Assembly: GCF_035605935.1 (NCBI RefSeq)
Contig: NZ_DATNGK010000233.1
Coordinates: 1-64,000, forward strand
DNA: 64,000 nt
Direction of reading: 5' to 3'
Source of the DNA: Actinocrinis sp035605935
GTDB taxonomy: Bacteria; Actinomycetota; Actinomycetes; Streptomycetales; Catenulisporaceae
Shown: piece by piece, positions 50,795 to 58,877 of the stretch
Layout of the letters: each line of letters starts with the position of its first letter
Numbering within the stretch: position 1 is the first letter of the stretch
The notes under the pieces: generated by a model
Database searches by the model: none
Seen by the model: only the letters and a program-made list of their open reading frames with translations
What the model was told of the DNA's origin: nothing
Translations under genes and position numbers: made by a program

Positions 50795-51793
50795 ATGAGC
50801 ACCCCGAGAACCCTGGACCCGCCGTCGGGCGCCCGGGCCGCCCCGCGGTCGCGGCCGGGTCGGACCCGCCGCCACCCGCACCCGCGAAACCGGCTGACCT
50901 GGCGCCGCGCAGTGCGCCGGGACTGGCGGCTGTACTCGCTGGTGATCGCGCCGCTGCTGTTCTTCGCCCTCTTCCGCTACCTGCCGATGATCGGCAACAT
51001 CATCGCGGTCCGGCGCTACGAGCCGGGCGGGAGCCTGTTCGGTGACGAGTGGGTCGGCCTGCACTACTTCCAGATGTTCTGGAGCGATCCGACGTTCTGG
51101 CAGGTGTTCACCAATACCCTGATTCTCGGCGGATTGACGCTGCTGTTCACCTTCCCGGTGCCGATCATCCTGGCGCTGCTGCTCAACGAGGTGCGCACCA
51201 CGAGCGTCAAACGCTTCGTGCAGTCGGTCTCCTACCTGCCGCACTTCCTGTCGATCGTGGTCGTCGCCGCGATCATCACGCAGATGCTCGACTCCAACGG
51301 CGTGGTGAACCAGGCGCTGCACGCGGTCGGCCACGCGCCGATCCTGTTCCTGCAGCAGCCCGGCTGGTTCCGGCAGATCTACGTCTCCTCCGAGGTCTGG
51401 CAGACCGCCGGCTGGGGCACCATCCTCTATCTCGCCGCGCTGACCACCATCGACGGCCAGCTCTATGAACAGGCCCGGATCGACGGCGCGAACCGGTGGC
51501 AGCAGACCTGGCATGTGACCCTGCCCGGCATCCGGCCGACCATGGTGACGCTGCTGATCCTCAACATCGGCACGTTCATGGCGGTCGGCTTCGAGAAGAT
51601 CCTGCTGCTCGAGAACCCGCTTACCTACCCGACCGCCGATGTCATCTCCACGTATCTGTACCGCGTCGGCGTGGTGTCGGGCAGCTTCAGCTATGCCGCG
51701 GCCATCGGGCTCTTCGATTCGCTGATCGGTCTGACGCTGGTCATCTCCGCCAACTACCTGTCCCGGCGCCTGGTGGGAGCGAGCCTGTGGTAA
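50795..51793 (+). CDS. Sugar ABC transporter permease, LplB type
   Basis: 332-residue inner-membrane permease with six helices after a basic, Pro-rich N-terminus. The EAA loop (EQARIDGANR...LPG) contacts the ATPase. It is of the LplB/PotB group found with aldouronate and other oligosaccharide importers (CUT1). It starts 1 base after the GH3 stop and overlaps the next permease by 7 bases. No ATPase is encoded in the locus; a shared MsiK-type ATPase elsewhere is expected. Confidence 0.93.
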   Translation: MSTPRTLDPPSGARAAPRSRPGRTRRHPHPRNRLTWRRAVRRDWRLYSLVIAPLLFFALFRYLPMIGNIIAVRRYEPGGSLFGDEWVGLHYFQMFWSDPTFWQVFTNTLILGGLTLLFTFPVPIILALLLNEVRTTSVKRFVQSVSYLPHFLSIVVVAAIITQMLDSNGVVNQALHAVGHAPILFLQQPGWFRQIYVSSEVWQTAGWGTILYLAALTTIDGQLYEQARIDGANRWQQTWHVTLPGIRPTMVTLLILNIGTFMAVGFEKILLLENPLTYPTADVISTYLYRVGVVSGSFSYAAAIGLFDSLIGLTLVISANYLSRRLVGASLW

Positions 51794-52725
51794 CCATCAG
51801 TGAGCTGCGACCCGGGCGCAAGGCCCCGGCGCCGCCGGCGCGGGTTCGGATCAAGCCGAGCCGCGGCTACCGGGTCTTCCAGGTCGTCAACGCCGTGATC
51901 CTGATCGGGGTCGTGGTGGCGACGCTTTACCCGTTCGTCAACATCCTGGCTCAGTCGTTCAGCTCCGAGTCCGCGATCCGCCAGGGCTCGGTGAACCTCA
52001 TTCCGCACGGGTTCAACCTCACCACCTACAAGACGGTGATGAAGGACTCGACGTTCTGGACGAACTATCGCAACACCGTCGAGTACACCGTGGTCGCCAC
52101 CTTCATCTCGATGGTGCTGACCACCTGCTACGCCTACGTGCTCTCCAAGCACCACCTCAAGGGACGCAGCGTCCTGATCGGCATCGCCGTGTTCACCATG
52201 TTCTTCAACGGCGGCCTGATCCCGAACTACGTCCTGGTGAGCCAGCTCGGGCTGCGCAACACGCTCTGGGCGATCGTGCTGCCCAACGCGATCAACGTCT
52301 TCAACCTGCTGGTGATGAAGGCGTTCTTCGAGAGCCTGCCCGGCGAACTCGAGGAGGCCGCCGCGGTCGACGGCCTGACCACCTACGGGATCCTGTGGCG
52401 GATCGTGCTGCCGCTGTCGAAGGCGGTGATCGCCACGATGATCCTGTTCTACGCGGTCTCCTTCTGGAACTCCTGGTTCTCCGCGTTCTTGTACATGGAC
52501 CGCTCGGACCTGTTCCCGGTGACCGTCTATCTACGCAACCTGATCGCCGGCGCCACCGGCGCGGGCGGGATGAACGAGGGCACGTCAAGCGATACCTCGC
52601 TCCAGGTGGCGGCCAGCATCCAGGCGGTGACCGTCGTGCTCACCGTCATCCCGATCCTCAGCATCTACCCCTTCATCCAAAAGTACTTCGTCTCCGGCGT
52701 GATGCTCGGTGCGGTCAAGGGCTAG
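51787..52725 (+). CDS. Sugar ABC transporter permease, YtcP type
   Basis: 312 residues, six helices, partner of the LplB-type permease. Typical segments: VVATLYPFVNILAQSFSS, GGLIPNYVLVSQLGLRNTLW and the EAA loop EEAAAVDG...LP. YtcP/LplC-type permeases import large oligosaccharides. The GTG at 51787 has GGGAG seven bases ahead inside the preceding gene, and an overlap with its stop, so the two subunits are co-translated. Confidence 0.93.
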   Translation: MVTISELRPGRKAPAPPARVRIKPSRGYRVFQVVNAVILIGVVVATLYPFVNILAQSFSSESAIRQGSVNLIPHGFNLTTYKTVMKDSTFWTNYRNTVEYTVVATFISMVLTTCYAYVLSKHHLKGRSVLIGIAVFTMFFNGGLIPNYVLVSQLGLRNTLWAIVLPNAINVFNLLVMKAFFESLPGELEEAAAVDGLTTYGILWRIVLPLSKAVIATMILFYAVSFWNSWFSAFLYMDRSDLFPVTVYLRNLIAGATGAGGMNEGTSSDTSLQVAASIQAVTVVLTVIPILSIYPFIQKYFVSGVMLGAVKG

Positions 52726-52797
52726 CTCACCTTGGCGCTGCCGCAGCGGCAAAACACCCACACTCCGCGCACCGTCCGCACAGACAAGGGAGTCTCC

Positions 52798-54465
52798 ATG
52801 AACGGTCCGTTCACAAAAAACACACTGTCCAGACGGCAAGCCCTCTTCGGGGCAGCCGGTATCGCCGCGCTGGCCGTGGCCGGCTGCAGCAACTCCAGCG
52901 GCGGCAAGAGCGGCGGCGACCTGTCCGGGAACCGGGACGGCGCCATGGCCAAGTACGGCGTCGGCGACCAGTTCAAGGCGACCTCGCCGCTGACCTTCTC
53001 GATCATGGTGCTCAGCAACCCCGGCTACCCGTACGACGCCAAGTGGCCGTTCTGGTCGGAGCTGACCAAGCGCACCAATGTCAGCTTCCAGCCCACCGTG
53101 GTGCCGCTGAGCGACTACAACCAGAAGCGCAGCGTCATGGTCGGCGCCGGCGACGCCCCGACGATCATCCCCAAGACGTATCACCCCGCGGAGGAGGCCT
53201 ACATCGCCAGCGGGGCGATCCTGCCGGTCAGCGACTACCTCGACCTGATGCCGAACTTCAAGGACAAGGTCGCCAAGTGGAACCTGCAGGGCGATCTGGA
53301 CCAGTTGCGCGAGGCGGACGGCAAGTATTACCTGCTGCCCGGACTGCATCAGGACGTTTGGGCGGACTACTCGATCGCGGTGCGCACCGACATCCTGCAG
53401 AAGCTCAACATCGCCGTGCCGCAGACCTGGGACGACGTGCACGCCATGCTGCGCACGATGAAAGCCGCGTACCCGAATCAGTACCCGCTGTCCGACCGAT
53501 GGAGCAGCCCAGGGCCGGGGCCGGGCGCCAACCGGCTGATGGCCACCCTCGGTGATGCGTACGGCACCTGGGCCGGCTGGAACTACCAGCACAGCTGGTG
53601 GGACGCGACCGCCGGCAAGTTCGTCTACACCGGCGCGATGGACCAGTACAAGCAGGTGCTCCAGTATCTCAACACGCTGGTGTCTGAGAAGCTGATGGAC
53701 CCGGAGAGCCTCACTCAGACCGACGACCAGGCAAAGCAGAAGTGGGCCAACGGTCAGACGTTCGTCATCAGCACGAACGCGCAGGAGGTCATCAACACCC
53801 TGCGCAAGGACATCGCGCACATCCCGGGCGCCACGGTGGCGAAGATCCCGGTGCCGATGGGTCCGATGGGCGCGACCAAGACGGGTTTCCGCACCGAGAA
53901 CGGCGTGATGATCTCCGCGAAGGCCCGCAACAGCAAGAACTTCGTCGCCATGATGCAGTTCATCGACTGGCTGTGGTACTCCGACGCGGGCGAACTGTTC
54001 GCCAAGTGGGGTATCGAGGGCACTACGTACACCGGCAGCGTCGACGACGGAACGTTCAAGCTGGCGCCCGACGTGACCTGGGCCGGTCTCAACCCCTCCG
54101 GCACCCAGAATCTCCAGGTGAAGTACGGCTTCTTCAACGGCGTCTTCGCCTACGGCGGCAGCACCAAGCTGCTCGACTCGCAGTTCCCGCCGGAGGAACT
54201 GGCCTTCCAGAACGTGATGAACGGCCGCCGCACGCTGCCGCTGCCGCCGCCGCACCCGCTGAGCGCGGACCAGCGGGAGCAGGCGACGCTGTGGGAGACG
54301 AACCTGCTCGACTACGTCGACCAGCAGTCGGCCAAATTCATTCTCGGGCAGCGGCCGCTGAGCCAGTGGGACCAGTACGTGACCGAACTCAAGGGCCGCA
54401 ACTCGGACCAGTACATCAACTTGATCAACCAGGCGTACCAGAGCTACAAGCAGAAGCACGGCTAA
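52798..54465 (+). CDS. Extracellular solute-binding lipoprotein (LplA type)
   Basis: 555-residue binding protein of the CUT1 importer. Twin-arginine-like signal SRRQALFGAAGIAALAVAGC with the lipobox Cys near residue 31, then a large two-lobe domain. The long size, and stretches such as GDAPTIIPKTYHPAEEAYIA and RTDILQKLNIAVPQTWDDVH, match LplA-type binding proteins for oligosaccharides, including aldouronates. It is likely to bind acidic or neutral xylo-oligosaccharides outside the membrane. ATG 52798 with AAGGGAG before it; 72 bases follow the permease stop. Confidence 0.92.
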   Translation: MNGPFTKNTLSRRQALFGAAGIAALAVAGCSNSSGGKSGGDLSGNRDGAMAKYGVGDQFKATSPLTFSIMVLSNPGYPYDAKWPFWSELTKRTNVSFQPTVVPLSDYNQKRSVMVGAGDAPTIIPKTYHPAEEAYIASGAILPVSDYLDLMPNFKDKVAKWNLQGDLDQLREADGKYYLLPGLHQDVWADYSIAVRTDILQKLNIAVPQTWDDVHAMLRTMKAAYPNQYPLSDRWSSPGPGPGANRLMATLGDAYGTWAGWNYQHSWWDATAGKFVYTGAMDQYKQVLQYLNTLVSEKLMDPESLTQTDDQAKQKWANGQTFVISTNAQEVINTLRKDIAHIPGATVAKIPVPMGPMGATKTGFRTENGVMISAKARNSKNFVAMMQFIDWLWYSDAGELFAKWGIEGTTYTGSVDDGTFKLAPDVTWAGLNPSGTQNLQVKYGFFNGVFAYGGSTKLLDSQFPPEELAFQNVMNGRRTLPLPPPHPLSADQREQATLWETNLLDYVDQQSAKFILGQRPLSQWDQYVTELKGRNSDQYINLINQAYQSYKQKHG

Positions 54466-54523
54466 GCCGTCGCCATCAGACCCTTGAGAGTTGCCCGGCC
54501 CGCGGATAGCGCGAAGGAGCACC

Positions 54524-56062
54524 GTGCCGAACCCGATCATCGTCCCGCAGCAGGCGTCTGGCCGATTGACCGACGCCTGGCGCTACTGCGTCGGCACCGG
54601 CCGGTTCGAGCTGGCGTTGCGCCGCGACTATCAGGACTCGCTCGCGCTCATTCAGCGCGAGATCGGGTTCCGGCGCATCCGCGGGCACGGGCTGCTCAGC
54701 GACGGCGTCGGGGTGTATCAGCCCTATGAGTATCAGGGCTCGAGGCACGTGCGGCACGCCTTCACGTACGTCGACCAGGTGGTCGACGCGTACCTCAGCC
54801 TCGGCATCGCGCCCTTCCTGGAGCTGGGCTTCATGCCCGCCGCGCTCGCCTCCGCAGAGCAGACGGTGTTCTGGTGGCACGGCAACGTCACGCCGCCGAG
54901 CGACCACCGCGAGTGGGCGGCGCTGGTGCGCGCGACGGTGGCGCACCTGGTCGAGCGCTACGGTCTCGACCAGGTACGCGGCTGGCCGATCGAGGTGTGG
55001 AACGAGCCCAATTTGAAGGACTTCTGGCAGGGCGCCGACCGGGACGCCTATCACCGGCTCTATGAGGTGTCCGCACACGCGGTCAAGGACGTGGACGCCT
55101 CGCTCCACGTCGGCGGCCCGGCCCTCTCCCCGGGAGCCGACAGCTGGCTGCGGCCCTTCGCCGAGTTCGTCGCGGACCGCGGCGTGCCGGTCGACTTCGT
55201 CAGCCGGCACGCCTACACCTCGGGACCGGCGCAGCATGTGCCGTTCGGCGTGCATCAGACCCTTGAGCCGCCGGCGGCGCTGCTGGATCAGTTCGCCGCG
55301 CCCCGGCGGCACTTGCGCGACACGGCGTTGGCGGACCTGCCGGTGCACATCACCGAGTTCAACTCGTCCTATCGGCCGGACAACCCGGTGCACGACACCG
55401 CGTTCCATGCCGCTTACCTCGCGCCGGTGCTCGCCACGGGCGGAGACCTGGTCGACTCCTTCTCCTACTGGACGTTCAGCGACATGTTCGAGGAGGCCGG
55501 TGTTCCGACCACGCTGTTCCACGGCGGCTTCGGCCTGCTGACTCACCGCCAGATCAAGAAGCCCACCTTCCACCTGTATGCGTTCATGGCCCGCATGGGC
55601 GAACAGATCCTCGCGCGGGGAGACGACCACTTAGTCACTCGGCACGCGGACGGCCGGATCGCCGTGCTGGCCTGGGCGCCAGTGGACGTGACCGGGCGCG
55701 AACCGGTGTCTGGCCACGCGTTGCGGCTTTCGATCCCGGTCGGCTCGCAGAACTCGAATTCAGCCTTCATGCTCCGCTCCCGCGTCAGCGACACAGCGGG
55801 AAACGCCTACGCCGCCTGGTGCGAAATGGGTCGCCCAGCCACTCCACAGCCACGCCAACTCGATGCGTTGCGTGAGGCCGCCGAACCGGCGCGCACACAT
55901 GGGAGCCTGCCAATCGAGGCCGGCCGCGTCGACCTCGCCCTGACGCTGGATCGGCACGAGGTGACGCTCGTCGAACTCAATGCAGTGATCGACGAGACTG
56001 CGCCTTGGTGGGACGAGCGGCGCCTGCTCGGACTATCCGCTGACGACTCGCCGGAGCCATGA
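54524..56062 (+). CDS. GH39 beta-xylosidase
   Basis: 512-residue intracellular hydrolase. Clan-A barrel with acid/base Glu161 in EVWNEPN and nucleophile Glu278 in HITEFNSSY, spacing typical for GH39, and the RGHGLLSD start motif; a C-terminal beta domain follows. It trims xylose from the non-reducing end of xylo-oligosaccharides with retention. GTG 54524 has GAAGGAG four bases ahead. It ends in an ATGA overlap with the DUF624 gene. It adds a second xylosidase to the operon's GH3, perhaps for different chain lengths. Confidence 0.93.
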   Translation: MPNPIIVPQQASGRLTDAWRYCVGTGRFELALRRDYQDSLALIQREIGFRRIRGHGLLSDGVGVYQPYEYQGSRHVRHAFTYVDQVVDAYLSLGIAPFLELGFMPAALASAEQTVFWWHGNVTPPSDHREWAALVRATVAHLVERYGLDQVRGWPIEVWNEPNLKDFWQGADRDAYHRLYEVSAHAVKDVDASLHVGGPALSPGADSWLRPFAEFVADRGVPVDFVSRHAYTSGPAQHVPFGVHQTLEPPAALLDQFAAPRRHLRDTALADLPVHITEFNSSYRPDNPVHDTAFHAAYLAPVLATGGDLVDSFSYWTFSDMFEEAGVPTTLFHGGFGLLTHRQIKKPTFHLYAFMARMGEQILARGDDHLVTRHADGRIAVLAWAPVDVTGREPVSGHALRLSIPVGSQNSNSAFMLRSRVSDTAGNAYAAWCEMGRPATPQPRQLDALREAAEPARTHGSLPIEAGRVDLALTLDRHEVTLVELNAVIDETAPWWDERRLLGLSADDSPEP

Positions 56063-56820
56063 TGAGCAGCCAGATAACCGGGGCCGGGGCCGGCACTGCG
56101 CGCGATTCGCGCACCCGCGGCGAGTTCGGCGAAGGGCCGCTCGCCCGCCTCGCAGCCCTCGTCTACAGCCTGCTCACCGTCGAACTGCTGCTTCTCCTCA
56201 CCACCATGCCCGGTCTGATTCCGTTGGTGCTACTCGACCGCGATGCCAGCAACGCGCCGCTCGCCGTCGCGTGCGCGATTCCGCTCGGCCCGGCCCTCTC
56301 CGCCGCCCTCTTCGCGCTGCGTCAGCACAAGGGCGACCTGACCGACCTGAAACCCGCCGCGCAGTTCTGGCGCGGTTACCGGCTCAACGCCGGAGGCGTA
56401 CTGCGGGTGTGGATTCCGTGGCTGGCGCTGATGGCCGTCCTCGCGGTGAATCTTTCGCATACGGGCCCCGCGGCCATCCCCGGCTGGTGGGCGGCGCTGC
56501 TCGTCGCCTTCGCGACCGTCGCGACGCTGTGGATGGCCAACGCGCTGGTGATCACCTCGCTGTTCGCCTTCCGCTCGATCGACATCGCCCGCCTGGCCGC
56601 CTACTTCCTCGGCCGCACAAAGGGCGTGACGCTGGGCAATTTCTGCTTACTGATTTGCGCCGCCGGCCTGGTGGCGGCCGCCTCCGAGGCGGTCCTGGCG
56701 CTGGTCGGCGCCGGGTTCGCCGCCTTCCTGCTGCGCAACTGCCGGCCGATGATCGACCTGGTTACCGCGGAGTTCACGGCCACCAAGCAGTCCACAGGCC
56801 CCGAGGAGCCCACCGCATGA
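56059..56820 (+). CDS. DUF624 (YesL-type) membrane protein
   Basis: 253-residue membrane protein with about five helices. It matches DUF624/YesL: LVYSLLTVELLLLLTTMPGLIPL, the middle FWRGYRLNAGGVLRVWIPWL and the end FLLRNCRPMIDLVTAEF. YesL proteins are almost always encoded beside LplB/YtcP importers of plant-wall oligosaccharides and probably aid the transporter, by an unknown way. Coupled by ATGA overlaps to both neighbours (GH39 and GH42). Confidence 0.88.
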   Translation: MMSSQITGAGAGTARDSRTRGEFGEGPLARLAALVYSLLTVELLLLLTTMPGLIPLVLLDRDASNAPLAVACAIPLGPALSAALFALRQHKGDLTDLKPAAQFWRGYRLNAGGVLRVWIPWLALMAVLAVNLSHTGPAAIPGWWAALLVAFATVATLWMANALVITSLFAFRSIDIARLAAYFLGRTKGVTLGNFCLLICAAGLVAAASEAVLALVGAGFAAFLLRNCRPMIDLVTAEFTATKQSTGPEEPTA

Positions 56821-58859
56821 GCCTGCCGCCCGCCGCGAAGATCGCGTTCGGCGGGGATTACAACCCGGAGCAATGGCCACCCGCGGTCTGGGCGCAGGAC
56901 TATCAGCTTTTTGAAGCGGCGCGGATCGACACCGTCACTCTCGGCGTGTTCGACTGGGCCCTGATACAGCCTGCAGAAGACGTGTACGACTTCGCCCTGC
57001 TCGACCAGATCGTCCAGCGCGCGACCGACGAAGGCCGCAGCATCTGCCTGGCCACCGCCACCGGCGCGCACCCCGCCTGGCTGGCCCGCGCGTACCCCGA
57101 CGTGACGCGCACGGACTTCGAGGGACGCAAGCACCGGTACGGCCAGCGGCACAACGCGTGCCCGAGTTCACCGGCCTTCCGCCGCCTCTCTCGGGAACTG
57201 GCTCGCCGCATCGCCGAGCGATACGCCGCCAACCCAGCCGTCATCGCTTGGCACATCGGCAATGAATACGGCGGCGCCTGCTACTGCGAGCTGTGCGCCG
57301 CCGGATTCCGGGACTGGTTGCGCAAGCAGTACACGTCGCTGGAAGCGCTGAATGCGGCCTGGTACACGACTTTTTGGTCACACACCTTTGCCGAGTGGGA
57401 CGAGATCGAGCCGCCCTCCGCGCTGACCGAGCATTGGCGCGGGCCGGACCACACCGCGTTCCAAGGCATCACGCTGGACTATCTGCGGTTCATGTCCGAC
57501 GCCATGCTCACCAACTTCCTGGACGAGAAGGCGGCGATCCGGGAGTCGAGCCCTGAGGTGCCGGTAACCACGAACTTCATGGGCATGTACCGGCAGATCG
57601 ACTATCACCGCTGGGCGCCGCACCTCGACTTCGTGTCCTGGGACAACTACCCGCCGGACGACACCTCGCAGCCGCGGATGGCGTTCACCCACGACCTGAT
57701 GCGCGGCCTCAAGGACGGCCAGCCGTTCTGGCTCATGGAGCAAACCCCGAGCTGCACGGCCTGCCGCGACATCAATCCACTGAAACGCCCCGGCGTGATG
57801 CGGTTGTGGAGCTGGCAATCCGTGGCGCACGGCGCGGACAGCGTGCTGTTCTTCCAGCTGCGCGCCTCGCGCGGAGCCTGCGAGAAGTACCACGGCGCGG
57901 TCATCGGCCACGCCGGCCGCGCGGACACCCGCGTATTCCGCGAGGTAGCCGAACTCGGCGCGGAACTCGACCGGCTCGGCGGCGCGACCCTCGGCGCGCG
58001 CACGGCGGCTCGCGTCGCGATGCTCTTCGACTGGGACAGCTGGTGGGCGCTGGAGATCTCGGACGGCCCATCACGGCTGGTGCGTTATCAGCAGGTTGTG
58101 CTGGCCTACTACACCGCGCTATGGCAAGCGGGCGTCGACGTTGACGTCGTCCCGGTGACCGCGGATCTCTCCCGCTATGACGTCGTTCTCGCGCCGGCAC
58201 TACACATGATCAAGGGTGACCTGCCGCAGCGATTGGAAGGTGTTGCCGCACGTGGCGGCTCAGTCGTCACGACCTTCCTCTCCGGCCGCGTCGACGAGAA
58301 CGACAACGCGTTCTTGGCGGATGTGCCTGGTCCGCTCGGGCCGCTGATGGGCGTGCGCGTCGATGAATGGGATGCTCGCGAGCCGCAGTTCGTCAACCCG
58401 GTGTGGCTTTCGGCCGGTACCGGCCACCAGATCGAGGTGGAGTCGCGACTGCTCTTCGAACTGGTCATCCCGCAGGGCGCCGAAGTCGTCGGCAGCTACC
58501 AGGCCGATTTCTACGCCGGAACCCCGGCCGTCACCCGCAATCGCTTCGGTTCGGGCCACGGTTGGTACGTCGCGGCCGGGCTGGATCAGCAGGGCGTGTC
58601 CTGGGTCCTGCGGCAGGTGCTCGCGGCCCATGACATAGACCTGCGATACCCCGATGTGCCAGATCTGGAAACGACGCTTCGAGTCGCGCCCGACGGCACG
58701 CGGCTGCTCTTCCTGCTCAATCACCGCGACCAGCCCGTCGAAGTCGCCGCGATCGCGCCTGGCACGGATCTGTTGTCAGGAACCAGAATCCAGCGCGGCC
58801 AGCAGATTACGCTCGCGCCCCGAGGCGTCATCATCCTGCACTTGAACGCAGACCCCTGA
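56817..58859 (+). CDS. GH42 beta-galactosidase/arabinopyranosidase
   Basis: 680-residue intracellular hydrolase with the GH42 barrel (start GGDYNPEQWP), acid/base Glu150 in HIGNEYG and nucleophile Glu308 in FWLMEQTPS. The four zinc-site Cys are present (Cys115, 155, 157, 160). The C-terminal trimerisation and beta domains are complete. GH42 enzymes cut beta-galactosides or alpha-L-arabinopyranosides; in this operon removal of galactose or arabinopyranose side groups from hemicellulose fragments is likely. Last gene of the operon; it ends 18 bases from the convergent GH67 gene. Confidence 0.94.
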   Translation: MSLPPAAKIAFGGDYNPEQWPPAVWAQDYQLFEAARIDTVTLGVFDWALIQPAEDVYDFALLDQIVQRATDEGRSICLATATGAHPAWLARAYPDVTRTDFEGRKHRYGQRHNACPSSPAFRRLSRELARRIAERYAANPAVIAWHIGNEYGGACYCELCAAGFRDWLRKQYTSLEALNAAWYTTFWSHTFAEWDEIEPPSALTEHWRGPDHTAFQGITLDYLRFMSDAMLTNFLDEKAAIRESSPEVPVTTNFMGMYRQIDYHRWAPHLDFVSWDNYPPDDTSQPRMAFTHDLMRGLKDGQPFWLMEQTPSCTACRDINPLKRPGVMRLWSWQSVAHGADSVLFFQLRASRGACEKYHGAVIGHAGRADTRVFREVAELGAELDRLGGATLGARTAARVAMLFDWDSWWALEISDGPSRLVRYQQVVLAYYTALWQAGVDVDVVPVTADLSRYDVVLAPALHMIKGDLPQRLEGVAARGGSVVTTFLSGRVDENDNAFLADVPGPLGPLMGVRVDEWDAREPQFVNPVWLSAGTGHQIEVESRLLFELVIPQGAEVVGSYQADFYAGTPAVTRNRFGSGHGWYVAAGLDQQGVSWVLRQVLAAHDIDLRYPDVPDLETTLRVAPDGTRLLFLLNHRDQPVEVAAIAPGTDLLSGTRIQRGQQITLAPRGVIILHLNADP

Positions 58860-58877
58860 CCGCCGCCTCTCTCACCG

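Noticed and set aside
52585..54540. A 651-codon antisense frame opposite the solute-binding lipoprotein
   Set aside because: Composition typical of antisense frames; the plus-strand gene has a lipobox and operon context.
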